Source of the DNA: an uncultured Clostridia bacterium
Lineage (GTDB): Bacteria > Bacillota > Clostridia > Oscillospirales > Acutalibacteraceae
Length of the DNA: 43,821 bases
Direction of reading: 5' to 3'
Assembly (NCBI GenBank): GCA_946414505.1
Contig: CAMKOU010000002.1
Coordinates: forward strand, 1-43,821
Below the pieces are notes generated by a model that made no database searches, was not told the DNA's origin, and saw nothing but the letters and a program-made list of their open reading frames with translations. Of the stretch, positions 1-7,921 are shown one piece after another. The translations under genes were made by a program, and so were the position numbers. Each line of letters starts with the position of its first letter. The first letter of the stretch is position 1.

Positions 1-1431
1 GAGGAAGCAAAGCGCATTATTTCCGACGCGATGAAAACAGGCGAGGCAAAGAAAAAGGAGCTCGTGCTCGAGGGTAAAGAGGAGATCCACCGCTTCCGCA
101 ACGAGAGTGAAAAAGAAATTGCCGACCGCCGCCGCGAAGTGCAGCGCCAGGAACGCCGTATCCAGCAAAAGGAGGAAACGCTCGACCGCAAGATCGACAA
201 TGTCGAAAAAAAGGACGACCGCATTTCCAAAAAGCTGAAGGAGGCGGACGCCAAGCTGGCGGAAATCGAAACCATCAAAAAAAGCCAGTTCGAGATGCTC
301 GAAAAAATTTCGGGCTATACCGCCGAACAGGCAAAAAGCTATTTGCTCTCCCAATTGGAAGACGAGTTGACGCATGAAAAATCCGTGAAGATCATGGAGT
401 ATCAGGAGCGTCTCAAAGAAGAGGCCGATGAAAAGGCGCGAAATATTATTTCGCTTTCCATTCAGAAGCTTGCCGCCGAGCACGTGGCGGAAGCGACCAT
501 TTCGGTCGTCCCCCTGCCGAACGATGAAATGAAAGGTCGTATCATCGGCAGAGAGGGCAGAAATATCCGTGCGATCGAAACGCTGACGGGCGTTGATTTG
601 ATCATCGACGACACGCCCGAGGCGATCACCCTTTCGTGCTTCGAGCCCGTGCGGCGCGAGGTGGCGCGCATTGCGCTGGAAAGACTGATTTCCGACGGCA
701 GGATCCATCCTGCCAGAATTGAAGAAACCATTGAAAAGGCACGCCGCGAGGTGGACGCCACCATCAAAAAATCGGGCGAGCACGCGGTGCTGGAGCTGGG
801 CATCCACAACATCCATCCCGAGCTTGTAAAGCTGCTGGGACGCTTGCGTTACCGCACCAGCTACGGACAAAACGTGCTGGATCACTCGATCGAGGTTGCC
901 TATCTTGCCGGCATGATGGCAAGCGAGCTGGGACTGGACCCGACGCTGGCAAAGCGCGCAGGCCTGCTGCATGATATCGGCAAATCCATTGACCACGAGG
1001 TCGAGGGCACGCACATTCAAATCGGCGTGAACCTCGCCAGAAAATACAAGGAAAGCGACGCGGTCATCCATGCCATCCACGCCCACCACGGCGATGTGGA
1101 GGCAAAAACCATCGTTGCCATTCTCGTGCAGGCAGCCGACGCGCTGTCCGCCGCCAGACCGGGCGCCAGACGCGAAAATGTGGAAAACTACATCAAGCGC
1201 CTGCAAAAGCTGGAGGAGGTCGCCTCCTCGTTCAACGGCGTCGATAACTGCTACGCCATTCAGGCAGGCCGCGAGGTGCGTGTGATGGTGAAGCCCGAGG
1301 TCGTCAACGACGAACGCATGATCCCGCTTGCACGCGAAATTTGTAAAAAAATCGAGGAAGAGCTGGAATATCCCGGACAAATCAAGGTCAATATCATCCG
1401 CGAAAGCCGCGCTGCGGAATTCGCCAAATAA
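1..1431 (+). CDS. rny: Ribonuclease Y (5' end lies before the window)
   Basis: Frame is open from base 1 ([35 protein letters not shown]...); KH domain [15 protein letters not shown] and HD motif [12 protein letters not shown] are typical of RNase Y. Confidence 0.96.
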   Translation, partial: EEAKRIISDAMKTGEAKKKELVLEGKEEIHRFRNESEKEIADRRREVQRQERRIQQKEETLDRKIDNVEKKDDRISKKLKEADAKLAEIETIKKSQFEMLEKISGYTAEQAKSYLLSQLEDELTHEKSVKIMEYQERLKEEADEKARNIISLSIQKLAAEHVAEATISVVPLPNDEMKGRIIGREGRNIRAIETLTGVDLIIDDTPEAITLSCFEPVRREVARIALERLISDGRIHPARIEETIEKARREVDATIKKSGEHAVLELGIHNIHPELVKLLGRLRYRTSYGQNVLDHSIEVAYLAGMMASELGLDPTLAKRAGLLHDIGKSIDHEVEGTHIQIGVNLARKYKESDAVIHAIHAHHGDVEAKTIVAILVQAADALSAARPGARRENVENYIKRLQKLEEVASSFNGVDNCYAIQAGREVRVMVKPEVVNDERMIPLAREICKKIEEELEYPGQIKVNIIRESRAAEFAK

Positions 1432-1562
1432 CCGTTGCCACGGTGGGCAGGGCGCCTTTGGGGACCTTGCCGTGAATTTGATCGTTTTATTACCGGCGCG
1501 TCAAAACGTTGCGTTAGTTGATAAGCGGCTGACGGCGTTTGCGGTGTTTCTGATTAAAAAAA

Positions 1563-1607
1563 TGACATCACCTTTGTTTTTGGACAAGGGTGATGTTTTT
1601 GTTTGCG
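1563..1607 (+). terminator. Intrinsic terminator downstream of rny
   Basis: CATCACCTTTG...CAAGGGTGATG stem followed by TTTTTGTTTG. Confidence 0.75.
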
Positions 1608-1628
1608 GTAGATTTTTTTGTAAAAAAC

Positions 1629-1776
1629 ATGTAGGGTCGCACCCATGTGTTCGCCCGAGCCGCGTGTTCCTGTCAAACCGTATCTGCCACGGAAACGCGC
1701 GGTTTCCTATCCCGGGCGACCATTGGTCGCCCCTACTGACGACTGCGTACTGACAGCTGACGACTGACTACTGACC
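1629..1776. repeat. Dispersed composite repeat with heptameric CTGACNN tail
   Basis: 1641-1700 recurs in inverted orientation at 7501-7560 with about 3 mismatches; 1734-1776 is a degenerate heptamer array (CTGACGACTGCGTACTGACAGCTGACGACTGACTACTGAC). Confidence 0.8.
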
Positions 1777-2336
1777 CTTTTTTCGTGCCAGCGACCGCTC
1801 GGCGGCGCAAATCAGCTTGCCGAGGGCAAAAATCAGCAGAATCTCGGGCACGGCACGTACCGCCACGCTGATGAACCGCGTCGCCAAAAAGGTGAGATAC
1901 GGCGTGGCGTAGCCGGGGTTCATGAAAATATAAAACCAAAACGCCGCCAAAAACGTTTCCACGGTGATCATGTTGACGCACCAGGCGAGTATCACGCGCG
2001 GCAGGGTGATTTGGTTTTTATACAGGAAGCAGCCGTATATAATGCCCGTCAGCGCGCCGCTGATCGTAAAGCCGGGAATATACGCGCCCATGGGTGCAAG
2101 GATGAACGACAACACGTCGCCCAGCGCGCCAACCAGCAGCCCCGACACGGGACCGAACAGCGAGCCTGCGGCGGCTATCGGCAAAAATGCCGCGCCGAAT
2201 TTGACCTGATTGCCGAAAAGCGGCAGCGTCGCGTTGGCAAACAGCCCCAGCACCACGCGCAAAGCGAGCAGCATGGCGACCAGCGCCAGCGTTTGCACCT
2301 TTTTCAGCTCGAGAAAAGAGTTTTTTAGCAGTTTCA
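1768..2336 (-). CDS. folT: Folate ECF transporter S component (FolT-like)
   Basis: MKLLKNSFLELKKVQTLALVAMLLALRVVLGLFANATLPLFGNQVKFGAAFLPIAAAGSLFGPVSG...; polytopic S-component; preceded by a THF riboswitch; start placed at the ATG after AGGAGG. Confidence 0.85.
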
Positions 2337-2365
2337 TATGTTCCTCCTGAACCACAGAGGCGCTG

Positions 2366-2398
2366 CAAAAAAGAAAAGGCGGACAAACGCCCGCCTTG
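2366..2398 (-). terminator. Expression-platform terminator of the THF riboswitch
   Basis: Minus strand AAGGCGGGCGTTTGTCCGCCTTTTCTTTTTTG lies between the aptamer and folT. Confidence 0.75.
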
Positions 2399-2410
2399 GT
2401 TTTTCGATGC

Positions 2411-2508
2411 GACAGCGGGATGCGAAACCGGCATCGCGGAACCTCCTTCGTTTCCACGGCAACTCCCCGTCCGTGAAACACTTAAACGCGCCGGCTTCTA
2501 CTCTGTGA
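2411..2508 (-). promoter_or_regulatory. THF (tetrahydrofolate) riboswitch
   Basis: Minus strand ACAGAGTAGAAGCCGGCGCGTTTAAGTGTTTCACGGACGGGGAGTTGCCGTGGAAACGAAGGAGG...GCATCCCGCTGT matches the THF-I consensus blocks (GAGUAGA, GCGUUAAGUGU, GGGRNGUNGYC, ACGAA). Confidence 0.9.
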
Positions 2509-2522
2509 ACTTTTTTACGATT

Positions 2523-2552
2523 CTATTATAGCACCTTGTCGGTTTTTGTCAA
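2523..2552 (-). promoter_or_regulatory. Sigma-A-like promoter of the THF riboswitch-folT transcript
   Basis: Minus strand TTGACA-N16-TATAAT (TTGACAAAAACCGACAAGGTGCTATAAT). Confidence 0.8.
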
Positions 2553-2559
2553 GATACTC

Positions 2560-2598
2560 TAGGCAATACCGCATCATTCAGGTGTGCGGTGTTGCCTC
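2560..2598 (-). terminator. Hairpin at the 3' end of the riboflavin transporter gene
   Basis: GGCAATACCGCA...TGCGGTGTTGCC inverted repeat overlapping the stop. Confidence 0.5.
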
Positions 2599-3271
2599 AG
2601 ATGATTTTGGCGAATATCAGGAGCACCAGCAGTAGCGTTGCGACCGCCGCCGCCGACACGATCACGATGATGACGGTGTTGGTTTTCCGGTTGTGGGGGC
2701 TGTCGTTGCTCTCTCTGGTGGGGATCAGCTTGGATTTGCGCAGCGCGGTCACCACCGGCTTGTAGAGCAGCAGCACCAGCGACGCGTTGAGCGCCGCCTT
2801 GATGGCATTGAACGGCAGCAGCAGGGTGGGGATCATGCTCACCACCGCCTCACGCGGCACGCCCATGTAGATCGGCGTCATGATATAGTTCCACAGCAGC
2901 ATCACGGCGATCATCGCCACGGCGCCTGCCACCAGCCCGATGATCGCGCGTGCGATCGTTTTTTTGCGGTAATAAATGACCGAAGCCACGCCCACAAACA
3001 CGGCCGATGCGAGAAAATTCATCAGCAGACCGATAAAGCCCGTGGAGCTGACGGTCACCATCTCCACCAGACAGACGACCAGCGACATCACCAGTCCGGC
3101 GATCGGGTTAAAGATAAACGCGCCGATGGTGAGGATCACATCCTTCGGCTCATAGGTAAGGAAGCCGCCGATGCCCGGGATGCGTAAAAAGATGTCTGCC
3201 GCGACCGCCAGCGCGGTCAGCATCGCCATAATGGCGAGGGTTTTGATTTTGTTTGTTGATTTTGCTGTCAT
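2597..3271 (-). CDS. ribU: Riboflavin ECF transporter S component (RibU-like)
   Basis: MTAKSTNKIKTLAIMAMLTALAVAADIFLRIPGIGGFLTYEPKDVILTIGAFIFNPIAGLVMS...; preceded by an FMN riboswitch. Confidence 0.88.
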   Translation of the reverse strand: MTAKSTNKIKTLAIMAMLTALAVAADIFLRIPGIGGFLTYEPKDVILTIGAFIFNPIAGLVMSLVVCLVEMVTVSSTGFIGLLMNFLASAVFVGVASVIYYRKKTIARAIIGLVAGAVAMIAVMLLWNYIMTPIYMGVPREAVVSMIPTLLLPFNAIKAALNASLVLLLYKPVVTALRKSKLIPTRESNDSPHNRKTNTVIIVIVSAAAVATLLLVLLIFAKII

Positions 3272-3313
3272 AGCAACAACCTCCTAATATTTTTGAAAGG
3301 TTGTTTACGGCTG

Positions 3314-3350
3314 CAAAAAGCCCCGCTGTACCGGAAATACAACGGGGCGT
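3314..3350 (-). terminator. Expression-platform terminator of the FMN riboswitch
   Basis: Minus strand GCCCCGTTGTATTTCCGGTACAGCGGGGCTTTTTGC. Confidence 0.8.
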
Positions 3351-3382
3351 TCACGCGAAAAAAGCCGGATACGGCCAAAGCG

Positions 3383-3498
3383 CGTCTTCTTTCATCCGGA
3401 CTGTAACCGTCGGTGCCTGAATCGCACAGGCTCGGCAGACAAACTGTCTGTTCGTGGACTATACCACCGGTGGAGAATTTCACTCCGCCCCGAAGACA
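3383..3498 (-). promoter_or_regulatory. FMN riboswitch (RFN element)
   Basis: Minus strand TGTCTTCGGGGCGGAGTGAAATTCTCCACCGGTGGTATAGTCCACGAAC...GATTCAGGCACCGACGGTTACAGTCCGGATGAAAGAAGA matches RFN consensus. Confidence 0.96.
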
Positions 3499-3570
3499 AC
3501 CTTCATTTCTATTATATGCGGATTTTTCCGTTTGTCAATAGGCATTTAAAATTCTTTTTCGGAATTTTTA

Positions 3571-3599
3571 TTGACAAGCCCGGCGCATTCCTGTATAAT
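3571..3599 (+). promoter_or_regulatory. Sigma-A-like promoter for the small-peptide RNA
   Basis: TTGACA-N17-TATAAT. Confidence 0.85.
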
Positions 3600-3668
3600 A
3601 CTACCGGATAAGGTGAGCCAAACGACGGTAGGCGGTTAAATCTTTGCCCTCGAAAGGGGGCGTGCCAT

Positions 3669-3737
3669 ATGGAATACATAACGGTTATTATTCTTGCAAT
3701 TGTTTTGTACACAATTTTGGCAATAAAGAAGAACTAA
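3669..3737 (+). CDS. 22-aa hydrophobic peptide MEYITVIILAIVLYTILAIKKN, candidate type I toxin
   Basis: Strong SD (GGGGG, 8 nt before ATG); one predicted TM helix with KKN tail; own promoter 5' and terminator 3'. Not in the ORF track because it is short. Confidence 0.75.
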   Translation: MEYITVIILAIVLYTILAIKKN

Positions 3738-3775
3738 ACCGCCTCGGCAAAGGTACGGTTTAGTTCTTTCTTTTT
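3731..3775. terminator. Bidirectional terminator hairpin
   Basis: GAACTAAACCG...CGGTTTAGTTCTTTCTTTTT; T-rich tract also on the minus strand (AGTTCTTCTTT). Confidence 0.8.
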
Positions 3776-3822
3776 CACTAAACTTTACTTAGGGCTAGCC
3801 GCTTATCGGTTCGCCTTATCTT
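3731..3822 (-). ncRNA. Putative antisense RNA convergent with the small-peptide mRNA
   Basis: Predicted start about 3822 from the minus-strand promoter at 3829-3856, ending at the shared terminator; no ORF. Confidence 0.6.
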
Positions 3823-3828
3823 TCTTTT

Positions 3829-3856
3829 ATTATAGCACATTGCCGGCATTTGTCAA
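3829..3856 (-). promoter_or_regulatory. Sigma-A-like promoter for the antisense RNA
   Basis: Minus strand TTGACA-AATGCCGGCAATGTGC-TATAAT (16-nt spacer). Confidence 0.8.
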
Positions 3857-3858
3857 GT

Positions 3859-3939
3859 CTCTGTCACCATGCAGAGGCTTTTTTACTCTGTTACCATACA
3901 GGGGCTTTTTTACTCTGTCACCATGCAGGGGCTTTTTTA
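3859..3939. repeat. Three tandem 27-bp units, CTCTGTYACCATRCAGRGGCTTTTTTA
   Basis: Units at 3859-3885, 3886-3912, 3913-3939. Confidence 0.9.
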
Positions 3940-3947
3940 CGTTTTTA

Positions 3948-5123
3948 TTACAGCGCCGCGCGCAGGGCTTCGACCTTGTCGGTCTGCTCCCATTTGACGC
4001 CCAGCTCTTCCCTGCCGAGGTGACCGTATGCCGCCAAATCGTAGTACTGCGGCTTTTGCAGCTCCAGCTGGGTGATGATGGAGTGGGGGCGGCAGTCAAA
4101 CACCTTGTTCACCGCTGCGGCGAGCCGCTCGTTGGAATACCATGAGGTGCCGAACGTGTCCACCATGACGGAAACGGGCTTTGCCACGCCGATGGCATAG
4201 GCAAGCTGCACCTCGCACTTGTCGGCAAGGTCCGCCGCTACGATATTTTTGGCGATATAGCGCGCATAGTACGCCGCGCTGCGATCCACCTTTGTCGGAT
4301 CCTTGCCGCTGAATGCGCCGCCGCCGTGACGGGAAAAGCCGCCGTAGGTGTCCACGATGATTTTTCTGCCGGTCAGACCCGCGTCGCCGACGGGACCGCC
4401 GATGACGAATCTGCCGGTGGGATTGACAAAAATCTTGGTATCCCTGAGCAGCTCCGCCGGAATGACGGGATCGATCACATACGCGATCATATCCTTGCGG
4501 ATCTGCTCGCCCGTCACATCGGGGTCGTGCTGGGTCGATACGACGACCGTGTCCACACGCACTGCCTTGCCGTCCTCATACTCCACGGTCACCTGCGTTT
4601 TGCCGTCGGGACGCAGATAGCGCAGCGTGCCGTCCTTGCGCACCTTGGTGAGCTGCTTGGCGAGCTTGTGCGCCAGCGAGATCGGCAGCGGCATCAGCTC
4701 GGGCGTTTCGTTGCAGGCGTAGCCGAACATCATGCCCTGGTCGCCCGCGCCGATCTGATTGTTGCTGTCCGCTTCGCCGTCCTTCAGCTCCAGGCTTTCG
4801 TTGACGCCCATCGCGATATCGTCGGACTGCTTGTCCATCGACACCAGCACGGCGCAACTCTGCGCGTCAAAGCCATAGGCAGGGTCGTTGTAGCCGATGT
4901 CGTCGATCACCCTGCGGGCAATGGACGCGATATCCACCTGCGCGGTGGTGCTGATCTCGCCCATGATGTGCACCACGCCGGTGGTGACGGTGGTTTCACA
5001 GGCGACATGCGCATTTTTGTCCTGCTCCAAAATGCTGTCGAGCACCGCGTCGGAAATTTTATCGCAGACCTTGTCGGGATGTCCCTCGGTCACGGATTCG
5101 GATGTAAATAAAAACTTAGCCAT
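3948..5123 (-). CDS. metK: S-adenosylmethionine synthetase
   Basis: [29 protein letters not shown]...[12 protein letters not shown]...[23 protein letters not shown] riboswitch upstream. Confidence 0.98.
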   Translation of the reverse strand: MAKFLFTSESVTEGHPDKVCDKISDAVLDSILEQDKNAHVACETTVTTGVVHIMGEISTTAQVDIASIARRVIDDIGYNDPAYGFDAQSCAVLVSMDKQSDDIAMGVNESLELKDGEADSNNQIGAGDQGMMFGYACNETPELMPLPISLAHKLAKQLTKVRKDGTLRYLRPDGKTQVTVEYEDGKAVRVDTVVVSTQHDPDVTGEQIRKDMIAYVIDPVIPAELLRDTKIFVNPTGRFVIGGPVGDAGLTGRKIIVDTYGGFSRHGGGAFSGKDPTKVDRSAAYYARYIAKNIVAADLADKCEVQLAYAIGVAKPVSVMVDTFGTSWYSNERLAAAVNKVFDCRPHSIITQLELQKPQYYDLAAYGHLGREELGVKWEQTDKVEALRAAL

Positions 5124-5142
5124 ACTTTCTCTCCTTTAAAAT

Positions 5143-5178
5143 TACCAAAAAAATACGCCCTTCGACCGAAAGGCGTTC
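5143..5178 (-). terminator. Expression-platform terminator of the SAM riboswitch
   Basis: Minus strand AACGCCTTTCGGTCGAAGGGCGTATTTTTTTGG. Confidence 0.8.
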
Positions 5179-5184
5179 ACAAAA

Positions 5185-5276
5185 CTCATCTTCCGGTAAA
5201 ACCGCAGGATTTAGCACCTTGCAATGCAGGTTGCCGGGCTTCACAGGGCCTGTTCCCTCCGCCGCTCTTGATAAGG
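5185..5276 (-). promoter_or_regulatory. SAM-I (S-box) riboswitch
   Basis: Minus strand CTTATCAAGAGCGGCGGAGGGAACAGGCCCTGTGAAGCCCGGCAACC...GGTGCTAAATCCTGC...GGAAGATGAG. Confidence 0.97.
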
Positions 5277-5422
5277 TTGTATTCAACTGGTGTCTATTAT
5301 ATACGATTCGCGCAAAAAGTGCAAGGGGTTTTTGCAAATAATTTGCGGAAATAAATTGTATTGCGGCAGGTTTTGTGATACAATCGGGGTGAATAAATGC
5401 GTGGAGAGCGGCAGTTTTAGTT

Positions 5423-5547
5423 TAGTGCATAGTGCATAGTTTCGGGTCGCTGCGCTCCGATTGATAATGCTGCGTGCAGACGCTCCCGCCGACGCAATAC
5501 AAATCGGGTGCGGGCAACGCCCGCCCACAACTATGCACTATGCACTA
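5423..5547. repeat. MITE-like element with 19-bp perfect inverted ends made of TAGTGCA heptamers
   Basis: TAGTGCATAGTGCATAGTT at 5423-5441 and AACTATGCACTATGCACTA at 5529-5547. Confidence 0.85.
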
Positions 5548-5604
5548 TTCACTTTGCACTTTCAAACTTTCCACTTTCAACTCTCTTCATAAGGAGGCAA
5601 TGCC

Positions 5605-5940
5605 ATGATCATTGATTTCAAAAACGAAGCCCCCGAGGTTCTGCCGAACTTCAAGGGCGGCGAGGGCGATTTTATCGCCAGCATCCACTTTGACGGAAAA
5701 AATAAAATTTTGCACGGCACCCTGCCGCCGCACGCCACCATCGGGCTGCATACCCACGAGGCGGACAGCGAGATCATTTACATCCTCCGCGGCCGCGGCG
5801 CGGTGCTCGACGACGGCGCGCTGCTCCCCTTGGAGGCAGGTCAGTGCCAATACTGCCCCAACGGACACAGCCACAGCCTGATCAACAACAGCGAGGAGGA
5901 TTTGGTATTTTTCGCGGTGGTACCGGTGGCGATCCGCTAA
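5605..5940 (+). CDS. Cupin-domain protein
   Basis: HGTLPPHATIGLHTHEADSEIIYILRGRGAVLDDG...QYCPNGHSHSLIN cupin metal-binding motifs. Confidence 0.85.
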   Translation: MIIDFKNEAPEVLPNFKGGEGDFIASIHFDGKNKILHGTLPPHATIGLHTHEADSEIIYILRGRGAVLDDGALLPLEAGQCQYCPNGHSHSLINNSEEDLVFFAVVPVAIR

Positions 5941-6527
5941 AACCGCACCCACTCCGTTGCCATATCCGCTTCGCTGTCCATCGTGCAGACAGACACGGCG
6001 CTGTCCGCAAACGATTTGGTGCGCATATGATACACATGCCCGTCCTCGGCGAACGTGTCGCCGCACACATCGACCGAGGCCGCCGCGCGGTGAAAGCCCT
6101 TGCCCATACATTTGAGCAGGGCTTCTTTTTTTGTCCAAAACGTAAAAAAGGTGCCGAGACGGTCAAAGGAGCGCCGCAGCATGTCCATTTCGGCAGCGGT
6201 AAACACGGTCTTGCCGAGCCGCAGGGTGTTGGTAACGCGGATCTGCTCGATGTCACAGCCGATCTCACCGTCACCCACGGCAAGCAGCGCCCAGTCGCCG
6301 CTGTGCGACAAATTAAAAAACGCGCCGTTGGCAGCGCGCGGTTTGCCGAATGCGTCGGTATAAACGGCGGTTTCACCTAAAAAACGGCGCAGCAGCAGCC
6401 CTCCCGCAATGCAGCGTTTTCGGTCGGCGGAAAACCGGTACCGGCGTGCTTTTGCGGCGCGCTCCGGTGAAATCAGCGACAGGTGTTTCGGCGTGATATC
6501 GTGGATATTGGCAAGATAAAGCTTCAT
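5937..6527 (-). CDS. 4'-phosphopantetheinyl transferase, Sfp type
   Basis: FGKPRAANGAFFNLSHSGDWALLAVGDGEIGCDIEQI...FFTFWTKKEALLKCMGKGF; Sfp motifs. Start from either of two in-frame ATGs (6527 or 6545). Confidence 0.88.
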   Translation of the reverse strand: MKLYLANIHDITPKHLSLISPERAAKARRYRFSADRKRCIAGGLLLRRFLGETAVYTDAFGKPRAANGAFFNLSHSGDWALLAVGDGEIGCDIEQIRVTNTLRLGKTVFTAAEMDMLRRSFDRLGTFFTFWTKKEALLKCMGKGFHRAAASVDVCGDTFAEDGHVYHMRTKSFADSAVSVCTMDSEADMATEWVRF

Positions 6528-6560
6528 AATTTCACATGTTTCCAAATATACTGTTGTAGG

Positions 6561-6800
6561 TCAGCGGTCGTTGAGCTTGTCAAGGCAGTCCTGACACACA
6601 TGCTTTTCGGCAAAGGCGATCAGGTTTTCGTGCGCATTGCAAAACACGCACTTCGCCTCCGCCTTGCGAATGGTAATACAATCGTCGTCCGCGTTGATGT
6701 GCAGCACATCGCCGGGGTTGATGTTGAGGTGACGGCGGATATCCTTTGAAATCACGATTCTACCCGCCTTGTCAATTTCACGGAAATTGGTAAAGATCAT
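6561..6800 (-). CDS. SpoVT/AbrB-like transcriptional regulator with C-terminal CxxC...CxxC
   Basis: FREIDKAGRIVISKDIRRHLNINPGDVLHI is an AbrB/MazE swapped-hairpin signature; tail CVFCNAHENLIAFAEKHVCQDC. Confidence 0.8.
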   Translation of the reverse strand: MIFTNFREIDKAGRIVISKDIRRHLNINPGDVLHINADDDCITIRKAEAKCVFCNAHENLIAFAEKHVCQDCLDKLNDR

Positions 6801-6886
6801 GGTATTCGCTTCCGTTCTGCTTTTAGTACTTTAATATTACCAGATGACAGATAATTTGTCAATATAATTAAGAATCATATAAAATA

Positions 6887-7528
6887 TTGTCAAAAAAGGG
6901 GAAAGTGACTAAGCCTATGTTGAATATCATATGGAGTTGTATCGTCATCGCGTCGGTGATCGCCGCGGTTTTGCTCGGAAACGGGGACGATTTGTCCGCG
7001 GTGTTTGTTGACAGCGCCGCCGATGCGGTGTCGCTGCTGCTGCAGCTGGCAGGTATCATCGGGTTGTGGTCGGGACTGATGAAAATCGCCGCACAAAGCG
7101 GCATGAACGCGCTGTTCGCCAAGGTGTTTGCGCTGCCGCTGCGTCGGCTGTTTCCGCGTTTGGAGCGGAACAGCACCGCGTTTGAGACCATCACCATGAA
7201 CATCAGCGCCAATTTGCTGGGCTTGGGCAACACGGCGACGCCCCTGGGACTGCGCGCCATGCGCGAGCTGCGGCTGCGCAGCGCATCTGATCGCGCGAGC
7301 GATGAAATGGTGCTATTCGTCGTGATGAACACCGCCTCCCTGCAGCTGCTGCCCACCACGCTGGCGTCGCTGCGGCAAAGCTACGGCAGCGCGGCGCCGT
7401 TTGACATCCTCGTTCCCGTATGGATCAGCTCGGCAGGCGCACTGGCGGTCGCGCTTGTCATCGCGGTTGCCGGCAATCAAATCAGCGGTTCGAGCAGCAT
7501 ACGCGTTTCCGTGCCAGATACGGTTTGA
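6887..7528 (+). CDS. spmA: Spore maturation protein A
   Basis: MLNIIWSCIVIASVIAAVLLGNGDDLSAVF...NISANLLGLGNTATPLGLRAMREL; ATG at 6917 is a likely alternative start; 3' end lies in a repeat. Confidence 0.88.
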   Translation: MSKKGKVTKPMLNIIWSCIVIASVIAAVLLGNGDDLSAVFVDSAADAVSLLLQLAGIIGLWSGLMKIAAQSGMNALFAKVFALPLRRLFPRLERNSTAFETITMNISANLLGLGNTATPLGLRAMRELRLRSASDRASDEMVLFVVMNTASLQLLPTTLASLRQSYGSAAPFDILVPVWISSAGALAVALVIAVAGNQISGSSSIRVSVPDTV

Positions 7529-7560
7529 CAGGAACACGCGGGTCGGACGAACACATGGGT
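7501..7560. repeat. Inverted copy of the 1641-1700 repeat, overlapping the spmA stop
   Basis: Reverse complement ACCCATGTGTTCGTCCGACCCGCGTGTTCCTGTCAAACCGTATCTGGCACGGAAACGCGT. Confidence 0.88.
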
Positions 7561-7590
7561 TCGCCCATACATCCTAAAGGGAAAGTTTTA

Positions 7591-7903
7591 GTCTGTTGTC
7601 AGTTGTCAGCCATAGGGGAATCACCTTGCGGTCTCCCTATCCTGCCGCTTGGCGGCAGGAACTGACAGCCGCTAGGGCTGTCACTACGGCAGCACGGAAA
7701 CGTTTTTTATGCACACATTACCTTAACATCGTAGGGGAAACCCTTGCGGTTTCCCTTTCCTGCCGCTTGGCGGCAGGAACTGACAGCCGCAAGTGCTGTC
7801 ACTACAGTTATACGAAAAAGTATACTTTTTCGATTAACATGGAACTACTGACGACTGACAACTGACAACTGACGACTGACAACTGACAGCTGTCAGCTGA
7901 CGG
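7591..7903. repeat. Composite repeat: two stem-loop cores between YTGTCAG and CTGACRA heptamer arrays
   Basis: Cores TCCTGCCGCTTGGCGGCAGGAACTGACAGCCGC at about 7649 and 7769; heptamer array at 7846-7903. Confidence 0.85.
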
Positions 7904-7921
7904 ACTGAAAAGGAGAAGCTT

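Noticed and set aside
3512-3712. 66-aa minus-strand ORF opposite the small-peptide module
   Set aside because: No SD; it runs through the promoter and leader of the plus-strand RNA; composition is random-like.
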